A DNA stretch of 64,000 bases from contig SVJD01000003.1 in assembly GCA_015069165.1 (NCBI GenBank), positions 1-64,000 of the forward strand, read 5' to 3'. The number at the start of each line of letters is the position of its first letter. Positions within the stretch are counted from its first letter, which is position 1. The stretch is from Oscillospiraceae bacterium (lineage in GTDB: Bacteria; Bacillota; Clostridia; UBA1212; UBA1255). Below the pieces are notes generated by a model. It was not told the DNA's origin. It saw only the letters and a program-made list of their open reading frames with translations, and did not search any database. This document shows, one piece after another, positions 32,823-41,933 of this stretch. A program made the translations under genes and the position numbers.

Positions 32823-33596
32823 TTATTTTTTTCGCTGTACTCCGTTATTATCTATATAAAAATCATCTGTATAAATGAGTTCTGACACCTTTATAAATTT
32901 ATAATCTTGCTTGAGCAGTGTTTCAATCACTTCCGGCAAAACCTTTGCTGTGTGTTTCGTATCGTTGTGAAAAAGCAGTATACTGCCGGATTCCGTTCTG
33001 CCGATAACACGATTTAAAATATTGTCGTAAGTCATTGTATCTTTCCAATCAATGGAATCTACCGACCATTTTATATTGTACATTCCGCGTTCCCGGGCAA
33101 GGTCAAGAACCGTTTCCGTAATATCGCCCGACGGTGCTCTGTAAAGCTGCGGCTTAACACCTATGACTTTTTCAACTGCATCATTACATTTATCTATTTC
33201 CTCTGCCAATTGCGTTTTAGAAGATTTCGAAGGCAATTTGTGTGAATACGAGTGATTTCCTATTTCGTGTCCTCGGTCGTAAATCATTTTAAGCTCTTTC
33301 GGGTTCTTTTCTGCCCACGTTCCGAGAACGAAAAAGCTTGCTTTTATTTTATAATAATCAAGCGTATCGAGAATTTCTTCTATATCATCTGCTCCCCACG
33401 CGCAATTTATGGTGAGCGCAATTTCCCTGTTTTCATTATCGGTACAATAAATCGGAAGCTTTGCCGACGATAAAGCCGCGGCATTTTGCGCTACGGAATC
33501 ACTTATGTGCAAGAGTCCCATGACTACCGCAATCAAAATAAGAACTGCCAATATAAACAACTTACTCCTTGCATGGCGTATGTATGTAACTTTCAT
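32823..33596 (-). CDS. pdaB: PdaB-like polysaccharide deacetylase
   Basis: 257 residues: an N-terminal membrane anchor (~13-33), then a NodB deacetylase domain. Metal-binding HSYSH (HxxxH) is in GHEIGNHSYSHKL. Motif 1 reads INCAWGADD, close to the FDxAWGxxD form of the PdaB clade but with Asn at the first acidic position. Motif 3 YRAPSGD and motif 5 LFHND are present. PdaB proteins act on spore peptidoglycan in spore formers. Divergent from the HtrA gene. Confidence 0.82.
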   Translation of the reverse strand: MKVTYIRHARSKLFILAVLILIAVVMGLLHISDSVAQNAAALSSAKLPIYCTDNENREIALTINCAWGADDIEEILDTLDYYKIKASFFVLGTWAEKNPKELKMIYDRGHEIGNHSYSHKLPSKSSKTQLAEEIDKCNDAVEKVIGVKPQLYRAPSGDITETVLDLARERGMYNIKWSVDSIDWKDTMTYDNILNRVIGRTESGSILLFHNDTKHTAKVLPEVIETLLKQDYKFIKVSELIYTDDFYIDNNGVQRKK

Positions 33597-34048
33597 AGTA
33601 TCACCTACTGCGTTTTTGTAATAAATATGTATATTGGCAGTAAATTATGTATGATTAATATTTCATATAAAGCCCCCTCGTAATGAAAATTTTCGCTATA
33701 TATAGTTATTCCTTGTATATAGTTATTCCTTTTAAAAGAATTATCATATTATTAAACCCGTGTCAAATGTCAACATAAGCCGGACGGTGTCAAGTTATTC
33801 TTGGGATTTCGGAAATTTTTTTGCACGCCCTATTTTTACACGAGAACTCCCTTAGCAGCACTTTCTGTCCCGTTTTTAATTTCGAGACGAAAATCCGAAA
33901 TGGCGAGTGACATTTTCTGTCCCGTTTTCATTTTTCAACTTAATTTACAATAACAAAATACAAAAAAGCAACACACATGTCGCAAAGTTGTCACATAATC
34001 CGTGTATAATGTTTAATGCAAAAACAAAAAACGAAAGAAGGTTTTTTT
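33597..34048. other. Divergent intergenic region with two degenerate hairpin repeats
   Basis: About 450 bp between pdaB and htrA. Two stretches, 33861-33897 and 33911-33938 (CTTTCTGTCCCGTTTT...), are degenerate relatives of the tandem repeats at 30361-30727: the TGTCyCGTTTTTmATTT core is shared, and only the first keeps a recognisable GAGAC arm. Two copies of TATATAGTTATTCCTT lie near 33698-33732. I see no gene here. Confidence 0.5.
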
Positions 34049-35419
34049 ATGATAGATAATAATACAGAAATACAACAAACTTCTTTACAACAAGATAACC
34101 TTGAAAAAACATATCCTTCATATTATGAAAGTAAAAGTATAAACGAAGAAGTAAATATAACCAACAATATAAACGAAGATAAATCTAAAGACAAAAAACA
34201 ATGGAGTACGGTTAAAATAATAGTACTTTGCTTAGTATGTTCTCTTTTAAGCGCTGCTGTCTCGGCAGGCGTTTTTGCAATTTCTCAAAACAAAAACAAC
34301 AATAACGGCTTCGAATATTATCCTATAGGTAATACCGATGATAATACCGATGATGACAAAGAAAATAATTCTGCCAACGAAAGCAATACCGGAACATCAC
34401 AAGATATTACAATTAATGTAGAAAACGTTTCCTCTCCGGCTACTGCTGTGGCAAAAAAAGTCAGTCCTTCAATTGTGGGAATACGTGTTACTACCATAAC
34501 GAATTACGGCCCATACGGTAATTACGAATCAAGCGGAGAAGGTTCGGGAGTAATTTATACGAATGATGGTTATATCATAACAAATTACCATGTAATAGAA
34601 GAAATGGTTACTTCTTCCGGAGAAAACAATCCTAATTCAACACTTACGGTGTATCTCAATCAAGATACATCAAAAAGTTACGAAGCAAAAGTCATCGGTT
34701 ACGAGCAAAGTGCCGACCTTGCCGTAATAAAAATCGAAGCTACAGGACTTACTGCAGTAGAAATAGGAGATTCAGACAGTATAAGTGTCGGTGATATTGC
34801 AATTGCCATAGGCAACCCGGGCGGACTTGATTTCATGGGTTCAATAAGCCAAGGAATAATAAGCGGTTTGGACAGAAGCCTTCAATCAGAAGACTCTTAC
34901 GAGAATTTGGATTTAATACAAACGGATGCCGCAATAAATCCCGGAAATTCCGGCGGTGCACTTTGCGATAAAAACGGCAAATTAATAGGAATCAACAGCG
35001 TAAAACTTGTTGAAACAGGTTATGAAAGTATGGGTTTTGCAATACCGTCAAATGATGTAGTCAGAATTTGCAACGATGTTATACAAAACGGAAATTCAGC
35101 AAGCGTGTATTTGGGGTTGGAATTTAACGAAAACTTTACTGCCGAGAGCTTGGAAAGACAAGGTTATCCCGGCGGAATCGTTGTCAGCAGTGTTTCAAAA
35201 GACAGTCCTGCGTATGTTGCCGGATTCGAGACAGATGATATTCTCGTAAGTTTTAACGATCAAGAAATAAGAACCACAAGTGACTTGATTCTCGCTAAAA
35301 AGCAATGCAAACCGGGAGATACGGTTAATGCAAAAGTATACCGTTTAACATTGGAAAGATATGGTTTTAGCCAAAAATGGGTAGGAAACTATATTGATAT
35401 CACCATCACTTTTGATTAA
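34049..35419 (+). CDS. htrA: HtrA/DegP-type serine protease with PDZ domain
   Basis: 456 residues. A cytoplasmic N-terminus rich in N, E and K is followed by one membrane segment (about 65-87), an acidic linker, the trypsin-like domain and one PDZ domain. The triad is visible as His in TNYHVIEE, Asp in SADLAVIKI and Ser in NPGNSGGAL. The PDZ part starts near YLGLEF and contains DDILVSFNDQEI. It is an envelope quality-control protease outside the membrane. The ATG at 34049 has AAAGAAGG upstream; the in-frame ATG at 34016 lacks a site. Confidence 0.92.
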   Translation: MIDNNTEIQQTSLQQDNLEKTYPSYYESKSINEEVNITNNINEDKSKDKKQWSTVKIIVLCLVCSLLSAAVSAGVFAISQNKNNNNGFEYYPIGNTDDNTDDDKENNSANESNTGTSQDITINVENVSSPATAVAKKVSPSIVGIRVTTITNYGPYGNYESSGEGSGVIYTNDGYIITNYHVIEEMVTSSGENNPNSTLTVYLNQDTSKSYEAKVIGYEQSADLAVIKIEATGLTAVEIGDSDSISVGDIAIAIGNPGGLDFMGSISQGIISGLDRSLQSEDSYENLDLIQTDAAINPGNSGGALCDKNGKLIGINSVKLVETGYESMGFAIPSNDVVRICNDVIQNGNSASVYLGLEFNENFTAESLERQGYPGGIVVSSVSKDSPAYVAGFETDDILVSFNDQEIRTTSDLILAKKQCKPGDTVNAKVYRLTLERYGFSQKWVGNYIDITITFD

Positions 35420-35456
35420 AAGTTTAATTTTATTTTGATTTGAAATTAAATTTTCA

Positions 35457-35485
35457 TTGCTATAAACAACGCAGAGTGGTATACT
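35457..35485 (+). promoter_or_regulatory. Promoter of the usp-tmk unit
   Basis: TTGCTA (35457-35462) and TATACT (35480-35485) with a 17-bp spacer, 40 bp before the TTG start at 35526. The -10 box lies in an imperfect inverted repeat (GGTATACTC...GAGTACC). Confidence 0.65.
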
Positions 35486-35525
35486 CTCTCTACGGGAGTA
35501 CCGTTTTATATAAGGAGAGATTATT

Positions 35526-35927
35526 TTGGAAAAAACAGTTCTCGTATGGATAACAAATCCTGCGGCGTGTGAACTTATAGTAAGAGCCGGAAAGAAGATT
35601 TCAGACGAGCTTGAAGCTGAGCTTATGGTTGCCAGTATTCAACGTAAAATCAGAGACGATTGGGAATCAACCGTAACAGATTTAGAAGCACTCAGTAATG
35701 CTTCACGAAAAGTAAACGCAGAGCTTACGGTTATATATTCCGACAATACATTTGAAGCCGCAGTGAAAACTGTCCGCGACGTTAAACCTATCGCAATGGT
35801 AACGGGTGTACCCGGTAATTTAAATAAAAACCTTTTCATAGAGCAACTGCAAAAATTTGACAACACAGTGCCTATTTACACTATTGATTCTCGCGGAAAC
35901 GCGTTAAAATTATCCCAAAATACATAA
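35526..35927 (+). CDS. Usp-like nucleotide-binding-fold protein
   Basis: 133 residues with the alternating strand-helix pattern of universal stress proteins and the Usp part of KdpD (VLVWITNPAACELIVRAG at the start, then VTGVPGN near residue 94). A complete ATP-binding GxxGxxxxG motif is not obvious. The TTG start has AGGAGA in front. It is 9 bp upstream of the thymidylate kinase gene, so the two are cotranscribed. Role unknown. Confidence 0.65.
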   Translation: MEKTVLVWITNPAACELIVRAGKKISDELEAELMVASIQRKIRDDWESTVTDLEALSNASRKVNAELTVIYSDNTFEAAVKTVRDVKPIAMVTGVPGNLNKNLFIEQLQKFDNTVPIYTIDSRGNALKLSQNT

Positions 35928-35936
35928 GGTGGATTT

Positions 35937-36617
35937 ATGATGAACAAACCGATTTACATTGCTTTCGAAGGAATTGACGGCAGCGGTAAGAGCGTACAAT
36001 TCAATTTGTTAAAAGATTTATTATTAAAGAAGAACAAAGCCGTAGGTGTTCTCGATTTTCCCGACTACGACTCTTTTATCGGCAAAGAAATAGGCCGTTT
36101 ACTCTCCGGCAAAGACAAAGTAACAGCGGCAGATTTGGACCCTCGTTCCATGTCTTTATGGTACGCAGTAGACAGATTGAATGCTTTTAAAAAATTTGAC
36201 GAATCACAATATGAAATCGTCCTCATGAATCGCTCCACAATGGCAAATGCCGCATATCAAGGCACAAGAAGTGACGATGCAAAAGAATTGGCACAATGGG
36301 TTTACGACCTTGAATTTACAACTTTGGGAATTCCGAAACCCGATGTATTCTTTATATTTGACATACCCACTTCCCTCTCCCGTAAAAATGTGGCAAAAAA
36401 GGGTTTTCGCGGTTATGTTGGCGACGATGCCGATGTATACGAAAAAGACGTTGCATTCCTCGAAAATGTCCGTAAAGGTTATCTTACCTGCGCCGAATTT
36501 TACCCCGGCAGCGTAGTTCTCAATTGTGCCGATGAAAACGAAGAAATGCGACCCATAGCAGAAATTTCCGCCGATGTGGTTCGCATTTTAAAAGACCGAT
36601 TCAATATAGAGTTTTAA
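35937..36617 (+). CDS. tmk: Thymidylate kinase
   Basis: 226 residues. P-loop FEGIDGSGKS at about 9-18, DRLNAF as the DR-like nucleotide motif and the LID region around SLSRKNVAKKGFRG. It phosphorylates dTMP to dTDP. The sequence is somewhat longer and more divergent than the ~210-residue standard type, so it may be a second thymidylate kinase-like enzyme. AAGGTGG precedes the ATG. Confidence 0.85.
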   Translation: MMNKPIYIAFEGIDGSGKSVQFNLLKDLLLKKNKAVGVLDFPDYDSFIGKEIGRLLSGKDKVTAADLDPRSMSLWYAVDRLNAFKKFDESQYEIVLMNRSTMANAAYQGTRSDDAKELAQWVYDLEFTTLGIPKPDVFFIFDIPTSLSRKNVAKKGFRGYVGDDADVYEKDVAFLENVRKGYLTCAEFYPGSVVLNCADENEEMRPIAEISADVVRILKDRFNIEF

Positions 36618-36629
36618 TAATTATAAATT

Positions 36630-37604
36630 TTATTTATCAAACGAATATTTAGCAGCCAACAACGTAGCCTCAATCATACTTATGTTTGAGGCTTTTCCTG
36701 TCCACGCAATGTCAAAAGCAGTACCGTGGTCAACGGAAGTTCTCAAATACGGCATAGAATGAGTAAGAGCTATCGTTCTTTCAAAATCAAGCGTTTTTGT
36801 AGCAATGTGGCCTTGGTCGTGGTACAAAGAAAGCACCGCACGGTATTTTCCCATATACGCTTGATAAAATACGGAATCCGCACTTATGGGGCCTGCTACG
36901 TCAAAACCCTCTTTTTTCATTTCTTCCACTGCAGGCGCAATAATTTCCGTTTCTTCATTTCCGAAAAGTCCGTGCTCGCCGCTGTGAGGATTTAAACCTG
37001 CAACAGCTAAAATGCCCTTAGGTGCATTTATTTTATCAAGTGCCTCACTGCATCTTATTATATAATCTTTGATTTTTTCTGCCGTAATTGCAGAAATAGC
37101 ATTCGATAACGAAAGATGGCGCGTTAAAAAGAACACTCTCAATCCCCTTGTTTCAAACATAGTAAGAGGATCTTTTGTGCCGGTAAGTGCCGCATAAATC
37201 TCTGTATGACCTATAAAAGGTACTCCTGCCGCCTTTAATGCTTCTTTATTTATAGGAGCTGTAGCAACACTGTCGGCTTTTCCCTGCGTGCAAAGCTGAT
37301 GAGAAACTTTTATGCAATCAAAAGCCGCCTGACCTGCAAAATCACAAACCTTGCCGGCCGTTTTCGGAGTAATTTTGCCGTTACAAGGCACATGATATAT
37401 AAACTCCGCATATTTGCCCATAAAATGTTTAATCCCCATCTTAATCGCAGCCTGCTCCAAAATGTCTGCATCACCAATAAGAATCGGTCTGCATTTTGAG
37501 TGAACATTTCTGTCAGTGAGGGTTTTTACCGTTATCTCAGGGCCAATGCCGCAAGGGTCACCCATTGTCATTGCAATTACTTTTTTGTCGGAATTTTTCG
37601 CCAT
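36630..37604 (-). CDS. pdxA: 4-hydroxythreonine-4-phosphate dehydrogenase-like PdxA
   Basis: 324 residues. Signatures: TMGDPCGIGPEI at the start, TAPINKEALKAAG, PFIGHTE and the metal-binding histidines in LYHDQGHI and DHGTAFDIA. PdxA oxidises 4-phosphohydroxythreonine in vitamin B6 synthesis; related PdxA2/DenD-type enzymes act on sugar acids, and no pdx partner is nearby, so the substrate is not certain. The ATG at 37604 has GGAG 9 bp upstream. It overlaps spoVB by 28 bp. Confidence 0.88.
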   Translation of the reverse strand: MAKNSDKKVIAMTMGDPCGIGPEITVKTLTDRNVHSKCRPILIGDADILEQAAIKMGIKHFMGKYAEFIYHVPCNGKITPKTAGKVCDFAGQAAFDCIKVSHQLCTQGKADSVATAPINKEALKAAGVPFIGHTEIYAALTGTKDPLTMFETRGLRVFFLTRHLSLSNAISAITAEKIKDYIIRCSEALDKINAPKGILAVAGLNPHSGEHGLFGNEETEIIAPAVEEMKKEGFDVAGPISADSVFYQAYMGKYRAVLSLYHDQGHIATKTLDFERTIALTHSMPYLRTSVDHGTAFDIAWTGKASNISMIEATLLAAKYSFDK

Positions 37605-39100
37605 AACATTTCGCTCCATTTTTGATTCCTGAACATTGTAACAATCAAAATTAAAACAGTCAAGCAAACAAAAGAGCCGCTTAGTAATAAATGTAAAAAA
37701 CTGTTATTTATAGGAAAATATTTTGTAAATTCAACCGCCGGAATACAAGCAAGTGCTATGACTGTCGGTTTTAAAATCCAATTACGTAAATTTACGGCAA
37801 GACCGGTAATTTTTATTATAAAACAAAGGTTCATTATAACTGTTACCGCCATGCTGATAATACTTCCCCAAATGTACGCATCTATTCCGTAAATCGGCAC
37901 ACCAAACCATATAAAACCGATTGTAATTATGTATCCGGCAACAGCCGTAACAAGCGAAAAAGTCTGTTTACCGAGTCCGTTTATAATTCCTATCATAATT
38001 TGCTCTACATACATAAAAATGCAGCAATATGACATTTTTTTGAGTATTATGCCTACCCCCTGGTTAGGATAAAGAAAATCTCCGCCTTGAACTCCCAACG
38101 TAAAATACAATCCAAAAAATACAAAACCTAACAAAAAGCCTATATTAAGGCATTTAGATATTCTGTGATTTGCCAATTTGTAATTTTTTACAGAAATGGC
38201 ACCTGAAACGGCAGGCACAAGAGTCGTTGCAACAGATGAAGTAATAAGTGTGGGAAAAGCAATCAAAGGCATAGCCATTCCCGATATTCTTCCCAATGTT
38301 TCTATTCCTTGCGTATAATTTAAACCTCCTGCAATAAAACGCATAGGTAAAATTACTGTTTCTATCATTCCCAAAAAAGATATTGCCAAACGATTTACAG
38401 AAATGGGAAGAGAGCTTTTAACTATGTATTTAGCCGCATCTGATTTTGAAAGAGTGGGTTTTTCTTTTGATTTTTCACGCAAAAACGCAATACCAACCAC
38501 TACCAGATTTGCCATTTCACCAAACGCTGCAGAAGTGGTTGCTATTGCACAGGCATAAGCAAGATTACTTCCGGCGATTCTGTTTGCAACAAAGAAAATC
38601 ACACCTATTCTGACGATTTGTTCCGCAATTTGAGAAAAAGCAGTAGGAGTTACATTCGAAGAACCATAGAAATAGCCTTTTATTGCTGAAGCAGAAGCAA
38701 CAATCGGTATACACGGTGCCAGCATTATAAGAGAATAATAAGCTCTTTCATCACCCAAAAGTTTTACTGAGATAACTTTTGCGAAAATCGACAAAAACAC
38801 CGCACATATCGTGCCTGCAATCAAAAGTATTAAAAATGCAGTTTTAGCTGCAACAAGAGCGTTTTTATTACGTCCCCTTGCCTTTTCTTTAGCCGTAAGT
38901 CCGGAAACGCTGATAGATACGCCGGCTGTCAAAGTGAGTATTATAAGGCTGTATACAGGCGATGCGAGCTGAAAAAGTCCCATGCCCTCCGCGCCTAAAA
39001 TGTTAGACATATATATTCTGTTTGCAAAACCTAAAATACGTACTATAAATGCGGCGGCCATAAGTTTAAATGCGCCGGCTTGATATGTTTCTTTTTTCAA
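37577..39100 (-). CDS. spoVB: SpoVB/MurJ-like lipid flippase family protein
   Basis: About 507 residues and 13-14 hydrophobic segments of the MOP flippase superfamily. The start KKETYQAGAFKLMAAAFIVR and GAEGMGLFQLASPVYSL match the SpoVB subgroup, which handles lipid-linked precursors in spore cortex synthesis. The TTG at 39100 gives the family-like N-terminus; the frame stays open to a TTG at 39136. Its end overlaps pdxA. Confidence 0.85.
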   Translation of the reverse strand: MKKETYQAGAFKLMAAAFIVRILGFANRIYMSNILGAEGMGLFQLASPVYSLIILTLTAGVSISVSGLTAKEKARGRNKNALVAAKTAFLILLIAGTICAVFLSIFAKVISVKLLGDERAYYSLIMLAPCIPIVASASAIKGYFYGSSNVTPTAFSQIAEQIVRIGVIFFVANRIAGSNLAYACAIATTSAAFGEMANLVVVGIAFLREKSKEKPTLSKSDAAKYIVKSSLPISVNRLAISFLGMIETVILPMRFIAGGLNYTQGIETLGRISGMAMPLIAFPTLITSSVATTLVPAVSGAISVKNYKLANHRISKCLNIGFLLGFVFFGLYFTLGVQGGDFLYPNQGVGIILKKMSYCCIFMYVEQIMIGIINGLGKQTFSLVTAVAGYIITIGFIWFGVPIYGIDAYIWGSIISMAVTVIMNLCFIIKITGLAVNLRNWILKPTVIALACIPAVEFTKYFPINNSFLHLLLSGSFVCLTVLILIVTMFRNQKWSEMLWRKIPTKK

Positions 39101-39138
39101 AAAACAAAACCATCTTCCATAACTCGTTATATACAAGT

Positions 39139-40362
39139 TTATGCAGATTCTTGGTTGTTATTCTCTTCTTTTGTTTTTTGTATGAGTTCTGATATCCACG
39201 CCATTGCAAAGCCTACTATAAAGCCTCCGAAATGCGCCCAGTTGTTTATATCCGGCATTGTAAGGCCCACAAGCAGGTTATATCCTACTATAGCAATAAT
39301 TGTTATACAGTTGGCAGTTCTGCGGAAAAATTTGGAATTTTTGCCAATGAACATTCTGTAGCAAAGTACACCGCCGATTCCCATTATTGCGCCGGAAGCA
39401 CCTAACGACATAATGCTTATATCCATACATAAATATGTCAGCAAGCTGCCCACAAAACCGGTAACCAAATAAATCAAACAATAATGAAATTTCGAATAAA
39501 AACCGCGCAATATACGGCTTATTAAAACAAGCATAACCATATTTCCCGCCAAATGGCTGAAATCTGCATGAAGAAATGTTGAAATAATCATTCTCCACCA
39601 TTCGCCCTGCGCTACAAGCTCGTTATATTGAGCCCCGAAATTTTCAATTGGTTTTATGTCCGCTATTAACCAAAACAGTAAATCAATTACAAATATGGTA
39701 ACATTAATTGCCACAATTGCAATCATGGGCACAAGGAGTCCAAATCTTTCCTTTTTTGTTCTCAGGTCATTGAGATTGGTTTTAACAGAAGACCTCTTAA
39801 TATTTGTCCATTCTTTGCGCTTGTCTTTGTCCATTTTTATGGCAACGGAAGTACTGTCGAGCAACTTTTTCAGACTCTTGTCCTGTACCTTTCCGCCGCC
39901 TACTTTAAAGTAAACACTTCTGTTGAAATCTACGATTATGAATTCCGTCAGAACTCTTGCACGCATATTTTCATCCAACTGCTCTTTGAGAAAAAGACCG
40001 AAATCGCTGTTTTGCGGGTCGGAAAAATCCACCACAAAAATGAATGTTTTTAACCCGCCGTGCATAACATTTGTACCTGCAGGTGCTTCACGGAGCCCAT
40101 TCATCATAGCTGAAATCGTCTCTCTGTCGGAGCTCGGAATTACATACAAAAACTGAACGGCATTCATGTCGCGTTTATAGAGCCATCCTTGCGGATGAAG
40201 GGTATAAAACGCATCATGGGAAGCAGAAACCGCCAGCCATTCAGCATAACTTGAAATATTTTCTTTTATATTTTGAGCATTATTGGAATCAACCACGTCT
40301 AACGTATCCACCGCCGCGTTTATTTTCACTTTGTCTTTTAACGTCAATAAGGCGTTCTTCAC
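39139..40362 (-). CDS. Rhomboid intramembrane serine protease with N-terminal domain
   Basis: 407 residues. The first ~200 form a soluble domain I do not recognise; the rhomboid core follows with six hydrophobic segments. FLHADFSHLAGNMVML holds the conserved HxxxN-type loop, GASGAIMG the catalytic Ser, and WAHFGGFIVG the catalytic His. It cleaves membrane proteins within the bilayer. The start is uncertain: GTG at 40362 overlaps the S1 gene by 74 bp without a clear ribosome site, while GTG at 40296 would overlap by 8 bp. Confidence 0.85.
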   Translation of the reverse strand: MKNALLTLKDKVKINAAVDTLDVVDSNNAQNIKENISSYAEWLAVSASHDAFYTLHPQGWLYKRDMNAVQFLYVIPSSDRETISAMMNGLREAPAGTNVMHGGLKTFIFVVDFSDPQNSDFGLFLKEQLDENMRARVLTEFIIVDFNRSVYFKVGGGKVQDKSLKKLLDSTSVAIKMDKDKRKEWTNIKRSSVKTNLNDLRTKKERFGLLVPMIAIVAINVTIFVIDLLFWLIADIKPIENFGAQYNELVAQGEWWRMIISTFLHADFSHLAGNMVMLVLISRILRGFYSKFHYCLIYLVTGFVGSLLTYLCMDISIMSLGASGAIMGIGGVLCYRMFIGKNSKFFRRTANCITIIAIVGYNLLVGLTMPDINNWAHFGGFIVGFAMAWISELIQKTKEENNNQESA

Positions 40363-40828
40363 TAAGTTTCATATATTTTGAAAGTCTGTCTTCAAAATTA
40401 TCCGAAGAAGCTCCTTTGAGAGAATCGAATTCCGGAGGCGGTTGCATAAACAAATCTTGTTTTGAAGCTTTCGGTTCTTCAAATCTTTGAGCTTTGTGCT
40501 TTTTTGGTTTGTCGGAATTTTTTTCCTGCTGCTTTGTGTTTTCCTTTGAAGGAGTTTTAAGTACGTTGATATTTGTGTCTCCGTTTTCGAGCAATATCTC
40601 GTCTGCTTTCTTCATGGACAATCTTTTTTTGCCATCATGATCTGTTGCCAAAGCAACTACGCGAACTTGCTGTCCGACCGTTAAAAATTCATTGACATCT
40701 TTTACAAAATTTTTGGAAATCTCAGAAATATGTACAAGACCTGTTGAGCCATCCTCTAAAGAAACAAAAGCTCCGAAACTCATAATAGCGGAAACTGAGC
40801 CGCTTACAACTTCATTTACACCCGACAT
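40289..40828 (-). CDS. yabR: S1-domain RNA-binding protein (YabR-like)
   Basis: 179 residues. Residues ~5-75 are an S1 domain (GSVSAIMSFGAFVSLEDGST then GLVHISEIS and KRLSMKKA); the remainder is a charged, low-complexity tail rich in K, E, P and Q. Position directly after divIC and yabQ/yabP matches the Bacillus order yabP-yabQ-divIC-yabR. Probably a translation or RNA-decay accessory. Confidence 0.85.
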   Translation of the reverse strand: MSGVNEVVSGSVSAIMSFGAFVSLEDGSTGLVHISEISKNFVKDVNEFLTVGQQVRVVALATDHDGKKRLSMKKADEILLENGDTNINVLKTPSKENTKQQEKNSDKPKKHKAQRFEEPKASKQDLFMQPPPEFDSLKGASSDNFEDRLSKYMKLSEERLIDVKRQSENKRGGGYVRRG

Positions 40829-40871
40829 AAAAAAACGGATTCATCCTCTCTTACTAAATATGTGATTTATT

Positions 40872-41153
40872 TCATTCGTTTTTCACGAATACAGTTTCAT
40901 CACTTTTTACATATCCAAGCCTCTCACGAGCTTTTTCCTCTATATACTCGTCTGTACCCATCATAGACTTTTCTTCTTCAAGCATAGCTATTTGTTGCTC
41001 AACTTGTTTTATGTCTTCTTTCAAGTCGGAATTTTTTTCTATGTTGCGGTCAAGCAAACTCTGTTGCGCCACTATCAAAGCAATAAGCGCTACAGCCAAG
41101 GCTGCAAATATTAAATTGTGTAAATTAAATATTTTCTTCACAGTATACACCAC
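40872..41153 (-). CDS. divIC: Septum formation initiator (DivIC/FtsL-like)
   Basis: 93 residues: a short cytoplasmic start, one membrane segment (~12-30), then a coiled coil (EKNSDLKEDIKQVEQQI) and the typical ending YIEEKARERLGYVKSDE. It belongs to the divisome core with FtsL and FtsB/DivIB. Its neighbours in the yab cluster support DivIC over FtsL. Confidence 0.88.
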   Translation of the reverse strand: MVYTVKKIFNLHNLIFAALAVALIALIVAQQSLLDRNIEKNSDLKEDIKQVEQQIAMLEEEKSMMGTDEYIEEKARERLGYVKSDETVFVKNE

Positions 41154-41191
41154 TTATCTTTTGTAATAAAAAACACAATAATTATATACGA

Positions 41192-41554
41192 TTATTTGAA
41201 TTTCGTAAATACTTTTTTGGGTATTTCTACAAATATTTTATAAAGAATTTTGAAAAAAATATGTAAAATTATGCCAATTACCCGCCCGGGGAGCAAAAAG
41301 TATATAAAAACGCCCGCAAGCGTTCCGAGAAAACAATAACTGCGCACTTCTCCGCCGGCGAATACGTATATTCCGACTGTAAAAATACAAAAAGCAGCAA
41401 CGGCAAAAAGCACATCTGTTATTTGCGCCACGATAAAATCAAACCTATTGCCCGTATTTTTGAATGCAATTCTAAAGGCGCGAAACACGCTGAAAATAAA
41501 GCCGATGACAATTCCAACTGCCCCCATAAGTAAGAATACTTTGCCTTGTATCAC
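41192..41554 (-). CDS. yabQ: Spore cortex protein YabQ
   Basis: 120 residues with three to four hydrophobic segments. The layout and its place between yabP and divIC identify YabQ, needed for spore cortex formation. The start overlaps yabP by 4 bp. Evidence of a spore-forming lineage. Confidence 0.82.
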   Translation of the reverse strand: MIQGKVFLLMGAVGIVIGFIFSVFRAFRIAFKNTGNRFDFIVAQITDVLFAVAAFCIFTVGIYVFAGGEVRSYCFLGTLAGVFIYFLLPGRVIGIILHIFFKILYKIFVEIPKKVFTKFK

Positions 41555-41838
41555 CTGAATATTCTCCCAACAATTCCTTTTTTTGCCTTAACTGTATCTT
41601 CGTACTCACAACTGTAAATATAACCATTAACTACCAGTTCATGCTGTTCGAGGCTGAGGCGCGCTATTTTAAGTCCCTCTCCCCTTATTAGCATCTTCCC
41701 AAGCTCCGTATCAATGTCCACAAACGTCTCATCAAAACCGATTATGTCGTTTACTCCCGTCACTCTGATTTTTTCTCTGTTCTGAATATTTAAATCCTGC
41801 CCGTTAAGTTTTGCGGGAACTTTGCCTATTTCACCCAT
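41551..41838 (-). CDS. yabP: Sporulation protein YabP
   Basis: 95 residues with the YabP/YqfC pattern: NREKIRVTGVNDIIGFDE, then LIRGEGLKIARLSLEQHEL and VNGYIYSCEY. Expressed in the mother cell during sporulation in known species. First gene of the yabP-yabQ-divIC-S1-rhomboid unit; a divergent methyltransferase gene lies upstream. Confidence 0.88.
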   Translation of the reverse strand: MGEIGKVPAKLNGQDLNIQNREKIRVTGVNDIIGFDETFVDIDTELGKMLIRGEGLKIARLSLEQHELVVNGYIYSCEYEDTVKAKKGIVGRIFR

Positions 41839-41933
41839 AAAATTGCTCCAAAAAAGCTTCGTTACAATATTTATATAGCTGTAAGGCTCGTTTTATGCTA
41901 TACTTTATGGGCATTTGTTTTGCGGAGGATATT

